This document shows positions 10,322-21,170 of a DNA stretch of 64,000 bases, piece by piece; within the stretch, counting starts at the first letter, position 1, and each line of letters begins with the position of its first letter. A program made the position numbers and the translations under genes. Origin of the DNA: Hemerocallis citrina (Eukaryota; Streptophyta; Magnoliopsida; Asparagales; Asphodelaceae); the NCBI GenBank assembly GCA_017893485.1, contig CM030367.1, forward strand, positions 141,749,089-141,813,088, written 5' to 3'. The notes under the pieces were generated by a model. That model had not been told where the DNA came from, searched no databases, and worked only from the letters and a program-made list of their open reading frames with translations.

Positions 10322-11120
10322 TGATGTTGGTTTTGCAAGTGTACAAAATCGCACAAGTAATATAGATAGATGAGTAGAGTGTCGAACCCACAGGGACTAG
10401 ATATTTTACTGAGTACCGATATCGCTAGATGAATCACTATTTGGAAGATCGAATTTTATAAGGATAAAATAACTAAATTAAATTAATCTAACTAAATCTA
10501 ACTAAATTGGTGAAGAGGGAGAGGACTGTGAAACTATGAAGCTCTTGTAAATTTTAAATGGTAAAATTTGTTCTCGGGCTCTTGGTTCACCTCTTACCCT
10601 TTTTTCTCCTTTTTGGCTTGCATTTATAGAGCACGGAAATAGAGTTAGGGTTTTCACTTTTTGCAGAAAAATCCACACTCTTTCTTTATTTCCTTCCTTT
10701 AATTGATCTGAATTTATTTATTTCTCTTTCTTTCTTTTCTGCCTTTTCTGCCCACCACGTGCTTCTGCATACACAAAATAATACCGGAAATCAGGATTTT
10801 TAAATAAAATAAATTTAATTAGTTTAAAATTAATAAAACTAACTTTATATCATATTAGCGTATAAAAATCCTTTTACAAATTATTTGTCGCACTTTCAAG
10901 TCAACAAAACAATAAAAATTGATAAATCTATTATTTTACTCTGTTTGTTGATTTTTTCCACAAAATCTTTACTTTTTGCGTCAAAAATATTATTTCTTCA
11001 AAAATAATTAATTAAATAAAATCTTATAGAAATATGATGAATTATAGACAATATCAGCGAAAACAAGCCATGTTAATAGGTAAATGAGTACAAATATTTG
11101 TATATAAATTAGACACATCA
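10322..11120 (-). repeat. 3' LTR of the gag-only element
   Basis: Downstream LTR in element orientation, 799 bp, with TG/CA termini. It is joined to the interior by CCCCCAAACTTAAG, which on the minus strand is the polypurine tract. Confidence 0.9.
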
Positions 11121-11138
11121 AATACCCCCAAACTTAAG
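11121..11138 (-). other. Polypurine tract of gag-only element
   Basis: Minus strand reads CTTAAGTTTGGGGGTATT directly before the LTR, the usual plus-strand primer form for this lineage. Confidence 0.75.
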
Positions 11139-11864
11139 ATTTTGCTTGTCCTCGAGCAAAAAGTAGATCCATGAACAAGGGAATAATAATAGTAAACTCA
11201 ACCCATCACACCAAAAGATCTCATCATGTAAGCATCAAAATTTCAATTAAAAATATAAACAATTGCAAATAAAGTAAAACTAAGCATACTCACTTTCTCC
11301 AGTGCAATTATTTATTCATAATTCCCAACCCAATCGCATTTGTCATGCAATTAATGTAATTGTAGTATGCAACAACTCAATCTGTGATTATCCCTTCTCT
11401 CTACTACAAACCGAGTAGCAAACTAGAGGGGTTTTTTTTTTTTTTTTTTTTTTTTAGAGTTCCTTCTTTAAGTTGTCACTTGCCTTTTTACGCGAATGCA
11501 AATCATTTGTGATGAATTTACCCAGTTACTCAACAAATCACAAACATAAAGTGCTTTGCATACTCATATTTCAAGTTGCCGTTTTACGTAAAAGTAAACA
11601 TTTGTGATGAATACCCCTAGTTACTAAGCAACTCAAAACATTGGAGTAGATGGACTTTATTCATAATTTTTTTTTTCTTCATTATTACTCTATTTACTTA
11701 AACTCTGTTTAGGACTAGATTAAAGGGGATAATCACAAGAAAAAGCATCACATTTGTTTTTTATATATAATAGCATGACCCACACAATTTTGTAAGGAAT
11801 TTTGAAACTCAATAATCCTAAAGTAAATAAGTATGCTTAATATTGCTTTATAAAAAAAAATTGT

Positions 11865-12451
11865 TTATCCCAAAAAAATTGTTTCAATGCTTATCACAAT
11901 AAAGAACTCAAAATGTGTAATGGTGAGCCTAATTGAAATCATTTTTAAAATTTTGTTTTTCTTTTCTAAAATAATAAAAATAAAAATAAATTTGTAAACC
12001 TTCCCCCCAAACTTAAATGTCACATTGTCCTCAATGGGAAAGAAAAAGAAAAACAAAAAGAATGCAAAAAGTTTAGAATATCTCCCCTGATTCGTCTTTA
12101 AATTTCTGCACGCGCAGCCTTCAGTATTTTGGCGATATCTAGAGCTGTAGATGTCGAAATGGGCTGATTTGTTTTTTGCTGGAAAGCTAAGACAATTGTC
12201 TACAACTTCTCTTTGAATCAGTTTTCCAGATTTTGACTCCAAACTGCTCGAAAACAGCCATCAATGCAGGTGTTCAAAACAGCTCCGCCTGGCGACTTTC
12301 AAAATTGATGCAATCCTACAAAATAAAATCAAAAATTAAAATAAAATAAACTAAAAGATAAATGAAAACTGAATGCAATAAAAGAAAATATGGGTTGCCT
12401 CCCAAGAAGCGCTAAGTTTTAAGTCTTCAGCCAGACATGGGGGTGATATGG
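11865..12451. other. Non-coding interior of gag-only element
   Basis: AT-rich interior between the polypurine tract and the second reading frame, with poly-T runs (one of about 25 T near 11431). No pol domain signature was found on either strand. Confidence 0.6.
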
Positions 12452-12958
12452 TTAAGTAACGCCAAGATCCAACAACATTAGCACATCCTTTCTAATTTTT
12501 CTTTTCAGATGTGGATCAGGTTCAAGTTCAAGTTTGAGGCGTTTCCTTCGTGATGATGATGTCTTTGATTCCCCCACCTCTTTGAATTTATGCTGCAAAA
12601 ATGAATAAATAGAAGGTTCAGCATCCAAATACATAACATGTTCAAAAATATTTTCTTTTTCAGGTTCAAAATTTGCTGAATTTGTTGGACATACTTCAAT
12701 TGGTGATTTTTCATTTTCAGCCTTATGTTTCTCGCCCACAATTAAATCAGTTTTACTTACTTGAATAGATGACTGTTCTTCAGGAGGAATATTTGTGGAA
12801 TTAAAAATATCATACATTACTTGCTCATGCTGAATTTGTTCCTCCACAATTTGTTCAATCTCACTTTGCTTTTCAACCACATTATGTTCTTCATTTTCTT
12901 CTTGTGGTTGCTCAATTGTCCTCCCGCTGCATAGTGTTATTGCCTTGAAATCTTCCAT
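12452..12958 (-). CDS. Gag-downstream ORF of the gag-only element (acidic, unknown)
   Basis: 168 codons opening with MEDFKAITLCSGRTIEQPQE. The ITLxSGR phrase is typical of the region just after the gag nucleocapsid in Tat/Athila polyproteins. The rest is Glu-rich and ends in a basic patch (SSSRRKRLKLELEPDPHLKR). There is no protease motif. The frame is separated from gag by about 60 bases with a stop. It may be the leftover gag-protease spacer of the parent element; its role in a gag-only element is unknown. Confidence 0.55.
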   Translation of the reverse strand: MEDFKAITLCSGRTIEQPQEENEEHNVVEKQSEIEQIVEEQIQHEQVMYDIFNSTNIPPEEQSSIQVSKTDLIVGEKHKAENEKSPIEVCPTNSANFEPEKENIFEHVMYLDAEPSIYSFLQHKFKEVGESKTSSSRRKRLKLELEPDPHLKRKIRKDVLMLLDLGVT

Positions 12959-13021
12959 GGGGTTGACAACTGTGTTGCTTGGTAATGTTCCTGCAGTTTT
13001 GTCATTAATAATATTTAAAAA

Positions 13022-14137
13022 TTAATTAATTTGTACCTCAAGATTGTGAATGGAAGCCGAAGTTGAATTTGCAACATTTTGAATTGCCAAATCTGTCTTT
13101 TGTATGTAGTGCTCAAACATATCTTCAAGCGTCGGCTTCTTTTCTTGCTGTGGAAAAAATTGAGGTGTTATAACTGCTTCTTGATTGTAGTTCCATGGAT
13201 AATTGGGGGTGTTTCTCCATTCTGAATTGTATGTGTTTGCATAATGATTATTTTGCATTTGAAAGTTTGACACAAAATTTTCATGTACGGCATTTGATGG
13301 AGCAAAAGAGTTCCCCACTTGACAATCTGAACTTGCATGATTTCCTGCACAAAGATCACAAATCATATTAGATTGCATAATATTAAAATTTATATTTTCT
13401 ACTTGTTTGTATAAAATATCATTTTTTGCATTTAAAGTAGAAAAATGATCAAGTTCAAAAACTCCAGCCATATTTCTTGGCATTGTTCTCTCTGAAGACC
13501 ACTGGTAATGATTTGATGCCATTCCCTCTAAAAGATCATAGGCTGTTTGATAAGTTTTGCTCATAAGTGCACCACATGCTACTGCGTCAACCATAGATCT
13601 ATGTATAACTCCCAAACCATTATAAAATGTTTGCATTTGCAGCCATTTCGGTAGTTCATGATTAGGACACTTTCTCAATAACTCTTTAAACCTTTCCCAT
13701 GCATCATACAAAGACTCAGTCTCAAATTGCATAAATGTCACAATATCGATCCTTAGTTTTGCTGTCTTTGCTGGAGGAAAATACTTGGTTAGAAATTTTT
13801 GTGCAAGTCCCTCCCAAGTAGTAATACTACCGGGTGGTAGATAATGTAACCAAGCCTTCGCCTTATCTCGTAGGGAAAAAGAAAAGAGTCTCAGTCTAAT
13901 TGCATCGTCTGATACACCGTTGTGCTTGAAAGTGTCACAAATTTCTAAAAAATCTGCAATGTGAGCGTAAGGATCCTCGTGTGGTAGTCCCCAAAATTGA
14001 ACAGTCTGTTGAATCATTAGAATCATCGCCGGTTTAATTTCAAAATCGTTAGCTTCAATAATCGGCTTCTTTATGCTTGACTCATAAATTGAGGGCATAG
14101 CATATTCTCTCAAAGGCCTATTTTCATCGTTCGCCAT
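13022..14137 (-). CDS. Gag protein of Athila/Tat-like element
   Basis: An intact frame of 371 codons. It begins MANDENRPLREYAMPSIYES, then the retrotransposon gag core at about residues 60-190 (DPYAHIADFLEICDTF, LRLFSFSLRDKAKAWLHYLP, FLTKYFPPAKTAKLR, ETESLYDAWERFKELLRKCP, TFYNGL). Capsid proteins of this type form virus-like particles that package element RNA. Toward the C terminus a Cys pattern CDLCAGNHASSDC resembles a single zinc knuckle. The start was chosen because it lies about 250 bases after the PBS and follows a leader with no other good Met. The intact frame together with near-identical LTRs suggests it could still supply particles, but mobility would require a partner pol. Confidence 0.85.
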   Translation of the reverse strand: MANDENRPLREYAMPSIYESSIKKPIIEANDFEIKPAMILMIQQTVQFWGLPHEDPYAHIADFLEICDTFKHNGVSDDAIRLRLFSFSLRDKAKAWLHYLPPGSITTWEGLAQKFLTKYFPPAKTAKLRIDIVTFMQFETESLYDAWERFKELLRKCPNHELPKWLQMQTFYNGLGVIHRSMVDAVACGALMSKTYQTAYDLLEGMASNHYQWSSERTMPRNMAGVFELDHFSTLNAKNDILYKQVENINFNIMQSNMICDLCAGNHASSDCQVGNSFAPSNAVHENFVSNFQMQNNHYANTYNSEWRNTPNYPWNYNQEAVITPQFFPQQEKKPTLEDMFEHYIQKTDLAIQNVANSTSASIHNLEVQIN

Positions 14138-14361
14138 GATAATGCACTGTATGTCCTGAAATGTAAGTATCTAAAAAGAAAAAGAAAAAAAATAGAAAAA
14201 CTAAAAAAAACTAAAATAAGAAAAATAAAATAAAAATAAAAAAAGTCAAAGTTAGTCAAAAGAAAATAAAGATGTAAAATAATAATAAAATAAAAATAAT
14301 TACAAAAAATCCAAATTAGCAATAATCTAGCAATTTTCAATATCAATAAAAGAATAACTAG

Positions 14362-14379
14362 TCCCCGGCAACGGCGCCA
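14362..14379 (-). other. Primer-binding site (tRNA-Asp type)
   Basis: Minus strand TGGCGCCGTTGCCGGGGA, the tRNA-Asp 3'-end complement used by Athila/Tat elements, six bases inside the LTR at 14386. Confidence 0.85.
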
Positions 14380-14385
14380 AAAACT

Positions 14386-15182
14386 TGATGTTGGTTTTGC
14401 AAGTGTACAAAATCGCACAAGTAATATAGATAGATGAGTAGAGTGTCGAACCCACAGGGACTAGATATTTTACTGAGTACCGATATCGCTAGATGAATCA
14501 CTATTTGGAAGATCGAATTTTATAAGGATAAAATAACTAAATTAAATTAATCTAACTAAATCTAACTAAATTGGTGAAGAGTGAGAAGACTGTGAAACTA
14601 TGAAGCTCTTGTAAATTTTAAATGGTAAAATTTGTTCTAGGGCTCTTGGTTCACCTCTTACCCTTTTTTCTCCTTTTTGGCTTGCATTTATAGAGCACGG
14701 AAATAGAGTTAGGGTTTTCACTTTTTGCAGAAAAATCCACACTCTTTCTTTATTTTCTTCCTTTAATTGATCTGAATTTATTTATTTCTCTTTCTTTCTT
14801 TTCTGCCTTTTCTGCCCACCACGTGCTTCTGCATACACAAAATAATACCTGAAATTAGGATTTTTAAATAAAATAAATTTAATTAGTTTAAAATTAATAA
14901 AACTAACTTTATATCATATTAGCGTATAAAAATCCTTTTACAAATTATTTGTCGCACTTTCAAGTCAACAAAACAATAAAAATTGATAAATCTATTATTT
15001 TACTCTGTTTGTTGATTTTTTCCACAAAATCTTTACTTTTTGCGTCAAAAATATTATTTCTTCAAAAATAATTAATTAAATAAAATCTTATAGAAATATG
15101 ATGAATTATAGACAATATCAGCGAAAATAAGCCATGTTAATAGGTAAATGAGTACAAATATTTGTATATAAATTAGACAAAT

Positions 15183-15184
<2 letters not shown>
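14386..15184 (-). repeat. 5' LTR of the gag-only element
   Basis: Upstream LTR in element orientation, 799 bp, about 99% identical by eye to the copy at 10322-11120. Confidence 0.9.

Positions 15185-15250
<66 letters not shown>
15185..15250. repeat. (TA)n microsatellite, right flank of LTR element
   Basis: Pure TA repeat directly abutting the LTR. The 35 bp beyond it (CAGCACTTTAAATAATTAAA...) resemble the sequence before the left microsatellite (CAGCACTTTACATAATTAAG...), so the host flank was itself locally duplicated. Confidence 0.9.
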
Positions 15251-15252
<2 letters not shown>

Positions 15253-15800
15253 ATCTTAAAATACGATATCAGCACTTTAAATAATTAAAAATGGAAGATA
15301 TATATATATCCTAAAATATGATAATTAAGAAGGTTATTTGATTATCTTTTTATAGTTTCTGCGTTATAAGCTTTTACACATTAAAGTTTTTATACATCAT
15401 TAAAGTTTTTATTAATAAATAAGATAACAAATTTGAACTTGAATGAACTAACAATTTTACTATTAAAAATAGTTTAAAATTTTCATATATATATTGGTGG
15501 AATGTTTTTTCAACTAATAAAAAATTTGTTTTACTAATTTTAACAACTTTTTTTCTTGCCAATTTACTATCCTATAAAAGCAGCATATGGGACTAGGCTT
15601 TGAACGCACCGAACCATAATCTTCTTCTTCTTCTTGAACACACAAGACAATATGATTAACTTAATTTTAATTTTACCTTGGAATCAAGAACACATAATTA
15701 GGGTAAAAATTCAAATTAAGTTAATCATACAGCACATCTTCAATTGTATTTATTAAAAAATTAGTTATAAAAGATATACATTCACCTCATGTTAAAGTTC
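15251..15800. other. AT-rich non-coding sequence
   Basis: No coding sequence recognised. It contains a (TTC)n run near 15625 and short TA repeats near 15300. It probably holds the distal promoter of the RPA-like fragment that follows. Confidence 0.4.
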
Positions 15801-15810
15801 CCTTATAGGC

Positions 15811-15920
15811 TATAAATACCCAATAAAATTGCCAGAAAAATTCATTGAACGGTTAACTTTCTTCGTCTCATCACAAGTTCGCAAATCCGAAGGCTAGGGT
15901 TCTTCGAGTAGCACTCCAAG
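15811..15920 (+). promoter_or_regulatory. TATA box and 5' UTR exon-like segment before RPA-like fragment
   Basis: TATAAATA at 15811 is followed about 30-90 bases later by a UTR-like stretch (CTTCGTCTCATCACAAG, GGCTAGGGTTCTTCGAG) ending CAAG just before GTAAAATTT, a plausible splice donor. The arrangement is typical of a plant gene with a non-coding first exon. The next recognisable exon starts at 16534. Inference only. Confidence 0.4.
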
Positions 15921-16533
15921 GTAAAATTTACGAAGAGAAATTCCACTTTTCTACATATATTTTTATACATACTGAACTTTGGGATTACGTACTAATAATT
16001 AGTCTTTATACATATATATTTTTCCACCTTTTCTAAGACAAAATAATGAAATTTCAGTAGCTCAATTTCTTCAGCCCCAGAACTTCATCTTGATGAAGAA
16101 GTAAGTAGTAACATATTTACTCAAAAAAAAAAAAAAAAACAAATAGCAACATATAAAAATGTAACCTAACTGCCGCAGCACCAGCAACAATGCCAAAAAA
16201 ACAATTTTATTGTAGTATACAGTATACATCTTCATCATAGCATACTTCACAAGTATGATTAGATTTGAATTAACACTATACAACTGATCAATGTTTAGAA
16301 CTTACAACCTTACATATCATGCCAGCATTGTTGACGAGTTATATCTCTAATATTATAATGCAAGAGTTGAGATTGTACAATCAACCATCTAATCTTAGTC
16401 ATTTATTTTTAAGTGGGAGTTATATTAACCATTCATTTACTTAAGTGTTGTTAGTTACCATATATATGGAGGATGAAGCACTTGCTATTTTAATGAATTA
16501 AAATTAACTTAACAATAATTATATTTTTTGCAG

Positions 16534-17056
16534 ATTATCTTTATCAATAGACAAATCCCACAATGAATACTCTTCTATCAATTCCTTGCAAGAAAATCAA
16601 TAATTGTGGACTATTAAATTATTGGTTACGAAACATTATGGTGTGAAAGAATACAAAAATAGTAAAGGCACAGGAAAAATCTCAAAAGTGGCACTTCTGG
16701 ATGATGAGGTAAGATACTTTAAATTTTGTTAAAATATTCATAAATATACATACATAAATAATTATTAATACTAAATTTTCATCTTCTGTAGGGAACTAGA
16801 ATACTAGCGATAATGTTTAATGAAGCGGTGGAAGCATTCCAACATACGCTTGAGGAGTATAAAACTTACTTAATTTATAATGGAATACTAAAAAATGTCA
16901 ACAAAAGATATAACCCAATGCACAATAAATTTGACATCATTTTGAAGTTGGGAAGTGTTGTAGATGAAGTTGAGAAAGATCTTATCATTGATATGGATAA
17001 GTACAAATGTGCAACTTTAGACGAATTACAAAGTACATCTTCTACTGTCTTTAAAG
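16534..17056 (+). pseudogene. Replication protein A 70-kDa-like (RPA1, DBD-A OB fold) fragment
   Basis: RPA1 is the large single-strand DNA-binding subunit of RPA; plants carry several RPA1 genes and many transposon-borne RPA-like genes. Exon 16534-16708 reads SSINSLQ, a stop (TAA), WTIK, then VKEYKNSKGTGKISKVALLD; exon 16792-17056 reads GTRILAIMFNEAVEAF, NVNKRYNPMHNKFDI and GSVVDEVEKD. This follows the DBD-A order of RPA1: SSLNP-Q, WTIK-RVT, G-GK--SV-L-D--GT-I-ATMFN, NK-Y, SVVEE. The splice ends are GT-AG. The N-terminal domain, DBD-B, DBD-C and zinc finger are missing, one in-frame stop is present, and the sequence runs into a TA microsatellite at 17065. Identity is fairly sure; origin (host RPA1 or element-borne RPA) is open. 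Confidence 0.75.
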
Positions 17057-17064
17057 GTAAAAAA

Positions 17065-17065
17065 T

Positions 17066-17141
<76 letters not shown>
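17065..17141. repeat. (TA)n microsatellite
   Basis: Pure TA repeat lying exactly between the RPA-like fragment and the first base of the foldback element at 17142. Confidence 0.95.
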
Positions 17142-17142
<1 letters not shown>

Positions 17143-17339
17143 CAAATGCTCTATTGAAACGGGTCTAGTTTTCACGGGTTGGAAAACAGCAATCTGAGCT
17201 GTTGGATCGCTCATGATCGTGATCAGCAGCTCAGATCAAGTCCCCCATCACTCGTTTCAATTGATCAGCGGAGGGTTATTTTGGGAATTTTGTTCCAGAT
17301 AACTCTTCGCCTCATGGATTCTAAAAAAATGAATTAACC

Positions 17340-17525
17340 CAGTCCGTTGTTGGGAACAACGACCTAGGTTATAAAAAATTGAATCATAGGCCGTTGTTTG
17401 GAACAACGGCCTTGTTCTAAATTTTTATAACCTAGGCCATTGTTCCCAACAACGGCCTATGCTATAAAATTTTATAGTCTAGGTTATAAAAATTTAGAAC
17501 AAGGCCAAATTTTATAGCCTAGGTC
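17340..17525. repeat. Iterated short-hairpin block (left arm)
   Basis: Repeats of a unit of about 48 bp, each carrying CCGTTGTT, three loop bases and AACAACGG, spaced by TAGGTTATAAAA-type linkers. Hairpins are seen near 17343, 17391 and 17432. Related blocks are at 19123-19245 and 19648-19885. Confidence 0.85.
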
Positions 17526-17527
17526 GT

Positions 17528-19124
17528 TGATGAACCCAATAATATTCACATTTAGGAGCAATAATCTTACTGCAATTGGACATTTAAATGCTCTATATGT
17601 GGTATTTTACTCTTATTTTCTCTTTTCCATAGGAAACAGCCTAAAAATAGCAAAACGAAGCAGATTCAGGATTTTGAGGATGATACACAGAAACTGCAGA
17701 GCATAAGTCGACTGGTTCTTCAAACAGGCGACTGGACAGAGAGGTTGAAGCTGCTCAGTACAGTCGACTTACTCCAAAGACAGTCGACTTGACTGATTAA
17801 TTATGAATCTACAGATGTCTCGGCACAGTCGACTGATTACAAAACCAGTTGACTGGCATTCAGCAGAGTTAGAAGATAAGAACAGTTGAAGATTCATCCT
17901 CATCCAAATCCGAAGCAAGATTAAGTTATCCAAACCCAGGTCGTCTGTGAATAACAACTCTTCATTAATCAATTTAGAGAACCAGAATTGGCAAGTGAGA
18001 AGATCGACTCATATCTATATTCGATGTGTAAAGAGATAGAATTGAAATCTGCAGATGTGGGCAAAAGAAATTATAAAAAGGCTGGAATAAGGAGTTGAGA
18101 GTATCGCTTACTTTCGGAGTCATCAATCATCAACCAGCGAGCATTATTCTACCAGCATCGAAGAAGGAGGGAGATCAAGTGCACTGAAGGGAACGATCCA
18201 GTCGACTTAGTGACAGCAAGTCGACTTCTTGGGCTGAACATCACCAGTGTTATTTCTTCTCTTTCTAGTTTTTATTTTAATCATGTATTCGAAACTGTTA
18301 GTCAATAAAAGTCTTATTATGTGGAACTAATTTCATAGTTGGGTAGATTGAAACCGTAGTCATGTAATATATTCTTCTCAACGCTACTCTATTACTTATT
18401 GATTAAACCTGATTGTATTGGTATAGATTTATAATATGAATCAAACTTGTTCAGAAGTTCTAAGCGCAGTCGACTGAGAGTGATAGCAAGTCGACTGCCA
18501 TGCAGAACCTGAAATTATCAAGTTTGCGTATTATAAAACTGAATCTGTTATATGAGCATAGAGACGACCCGTATCTCGTGCCCATAACTTGTAACATAGG
18601 GATCTTTAGGGATTCTTGGTTTAATCAACTTGAAGGATCTAGATCTGATACCAATTTCTAGAACTTTAAGTGTTTGTTCGTTTCCATTGTTCCTATGCTT
18701 CCTTTAAGTGCAACTTAGTAGATACCATGCTAAATACTTAAGGAAAGAAACGAATTAGAGTAGATACCATGCCTAATTCTTGGCTTAGGGAAACATTAAC
18801 TTTAAGGAGTAGATACCATGCCTTAAAGGAACAAACATGAGTAATTGGAGTAGTATAGAAGGTGACTTAGCATTATTGACTATAGGTGGAAATCAAAGCC
18901 CAACTACTTAATAGATATTTGTGATTCAGAATTACTTGATCTAGTTGTAATCTTGTCATTTCTTTTAGAACAACACTTTAAGATTGTTATTGATTAGTAA
19001 GTTAATTTCTACAATCTCTGTGGGATCGACCCTTGCTTGTCACTACGCTTCTATAAACGATTCGTACACTTGTGAGGTTTTTAATTTGTGTCTAGTTTAT
19101 TTAGATCATCTAGATTGCACAACA
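17528..19124 (+). mobile_element. Solo LTR (1,597 bp) inside foldback element
   Basis: Starts TGATGAACCC and ends GCACAACA, flanked by the perfect 5-bp duplication GTCGT (17523-17527 and 19125-19129). Joining the flanks restores a complete hairpin unit of the foldback element, which proves the insertion. The 3' part carries CTGTGGGATCGACCCTTGCT and CGATTCGTACACTTGTGAGG, phrases common in plant Ty3 LTRs. No PBS or coding region is attached, so it is a recombination-derived solo LTR. It contains about nine copies of AGTCGACT between 17700 and 18500 and a repeated GTAGATACCATGC phrase near 18720-18830. Confidence 0.85.
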
Positions 19125-19446
19125 GTCGTTGTTGGGAACAACGGCCCAGGTTATAAAAGATTGAATCATAGGCCGTTGTTCCAAACAACGGCCTATGATT
19201 CAATCTTTTATAACATGGGCCATTGTTCCCAACAATGGCCTAGGTTAATTCATTTTTTCAGAGCAATCAGTCGAAGAGTTATCTGGGACGAAATTTCCAA
19301 AATAACCCTCTACCACTTAAGTGATATTGTGTGATGGGTGGAAGCGATCTGAGCCGCTGATCACGATCAAGAGCGATCCAACGGCTCAGATCGTTGTTTT
19401 CCAACCCGTGAAAACAAACCCATTTTCAATGGAGCATTTGCCATAG

Positions 19447-19893
19447 ACAAATGCTCCATTGAAAACGGGTCTAGTTTTTACGGGATGGAAAACAGCAATT
19501 TGAGCCGTTGAATCGCTCATGATCATGACCAACGGCTTAGATCGAGCCCCCCATCACCCGTTTCAATTGATCAGCGGAGGGTTATTTTGGGAATTTCGTC
19601 CCAAATAACTCTTTGCCTCATGGATTCTAAAAAAATGAATTAACTTAGTCCGTTGTTGGGAACAACGGCCTAGGTTATAAAAAATTGAATCATAGGCCGT
19701 TGTTTATAACAACGGCCTTGTTCTAAATTTTTATAACCTAGGCCGTTGTTCCCAACAACGGTCTAGGCTATAAAATTTTATAGCCTAGGCCGTTGTTGGG
19801 AACAACGGCCTAGGTTATAAAAATTTAGAACAAGGCCAAATTTTATAGCCTAGCCATTGGTTATAAAAATCTAGAACAAGGCCGTTGTTCCAA
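19447..19893. mobile_element. Second foldback element copy, truncated
   Basis: Begins ACAAATGCTCCATTGAAAAC just after the first element and repeats its left arm almost base for base, then carries at least five hairpin units (19648, 19697, 19741, 19789 and a partial one at 19880). It lacks a right arm and breaks off at the junction with the retrotransposon LTR near 19894. Confidence 0.75.
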
Positions 19894-19894
19894 A

Positions 19895-21094
19895 CACCCC
19901 ACTTACAACAAAACAACAAAATAAAATGGGTTTTAAATTTGGCATTTAATCAAATTCGAACCTCACCCAGCAAAGATAGGGCACAGCGCTCTGTGTTACC
20001 ACCGACAACCAAGCTAGCCAACCACTGTTGGTGTGAGAAAAAAGGCGCCTATTGTCCAAATACCCGAACTACAATATGTCTATTAACTCAAAAATTTCAA
20101 TAACTTGATTGCTATGTATTTCCTTACCAATTTCAGAAATAAATTTCTCTAAAACTTAGTGTATCAGTACAAATAAGATACATGTCGATTTTATTCTTGA
20201 AGAACATGAAAATTTTCATTTAAAGAATTACTCATAGTTCTATACTTAAATTAAATGAACAAATATTTTCTCTAAACACTAGAGTTCTTGGGGAGTATTT
20301 ATATTACTACAATGCATACAAGAATTTATCCCATGAATTTATTGTGTGAAGTTTCCATTAGATAAAAATTTCTATGAAATTACACATTAATTTCGACATC
20401 CATTACACAATTGTAATTAAGGATGCACAAATAAAATTTCTAGAGAACTATTTCACATACACATTTGAATCTACACCTCTCTAATTTAAACCAATATAAT
20501 TTTTAATTATCATTCCATGCATATACACCTAATCATGAATTCTACTAATCATTAGAAAGAAAAAGAAGCACTCACCTCAAAGAGAACTCCTAACAAAAGT
20601 TCCAAAAAGCCAAATCCACAAGCTCCTTGCACAATCCCGAAAGCCCATAAACAGCAACTTGACTCTCTTTTTTTTATTTATTTTTGTATTCATTTGGGGT
20701 TAGAATAGGGGGTATTTATATGGGTAATTAGGGGTCGTTTTAGCAACTAACTATCCAATAACCCACTCACACACCCCACTCTCCCACTCATGGAAACCAA
20801 GTCAAAAGGTAGCCAGTTTTTTTTGGAGAGTGTGCACGTGTGCACGTGTGCACGTGTTTTGTACACTTTTCATTCCACGCTTATTTATTATTTTATTTCA
20901 TTTTAGATCCTGTTCTTTAATAAATAATTATATTTTTTTAATGACAATTTAGTATAATTTTTTAAATAACTCTAAATGAAATTTTAGTGCACAACTTTTG
21001 TAACAAAAATAACGTAATTTGCACGTGTATAGGAGGAAAAGCACGTGCAAAAAATATATGTTTAAAAGAAAATTAAATTATGGTTTTAAAAACA
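19895..21094 (-). repeat. 3' LTR of element A, truncated
   Basis: About 1.2 kb matching 31183-32385. On the minus strand it starts TGTTTTTAAAACC directly after a polypurine tract. The distal ~1.9 kb of the LTR is missing; the break lies in ACAACAAAACAAC, next to the truncated foldback element. Three tandem GTGCACGT units lie near 20830-20855. Confidence 0.8.
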
Positions 21095-21170
21095 CTCCCT
21101 CCTTAGAATAGTTCTGTCCTCAGAACTACACTTAGAGAGTAAAAGGTAAAAGAAACGAAAATACAAGGTT

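Larger units (their letters stand above)
10322..15184 (-). mobile_element. Non-autonomous gag-only Ty3 (Athila/Tat-like) LTR retrotransposon
   Basis: Two direct repeats of 799 bp (10322-11120 and 14386-15184), starting TGATGTTGG and ending in CA, bound a 3.27-kb interior. On the minus strand the interior runs: PBS TGGCGCCGTTGCCGGGGA (14362-14379, tRNA-Asp type as in Athila/Tat elements), a gag ORF, a second reading frame, and a G-rich polypurine tract next to the left LTR. There is no protease, reverse transcriptase or integrase, and no room for them. By eye I count about 8 mismatches between the LTRs, so insertion is recent. This matches the class called TR-GAG: LTR elements keeping only gag and depending on a relative for pol. 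Confidence 0.88.
17142..19443. mobile_element. Foldback/MULE-like element with long TIRs, split by a solo LTR
   Basis: The left end GGCAAATGCTC at 17142 is matched by its complement GAGCATTTGCC at 19443. The two arms are inverted copies for about 300 bp (GGTTGGAAAACA, a GATCGCTC...GATC motif, GCGGAGGGTTATTTTGGGAA, then the hairpin block). Without the LTR insert the element is only about 700 bp, nearly all inverted arms, so it would snap back into one long hairpin. There is no coding sequence. The left side abuts a (TA)n tract; the right flank (ATAGACAAA) does not give a clean target duplication, so superfamily assignment (MULE or other foldback) is uncertain. Confidence 0.75.

Noticed and set aside
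10216..10437. Frame containing a long Tyr-Ile repeat
   Set aside because: Reading of the (TA)n microsatellite.
14110..14418. Phe/Leu-rich minus frame upstream of gag
   Set aside because: Covers PBS and poly-purine leader; a non-coding leader of the element.
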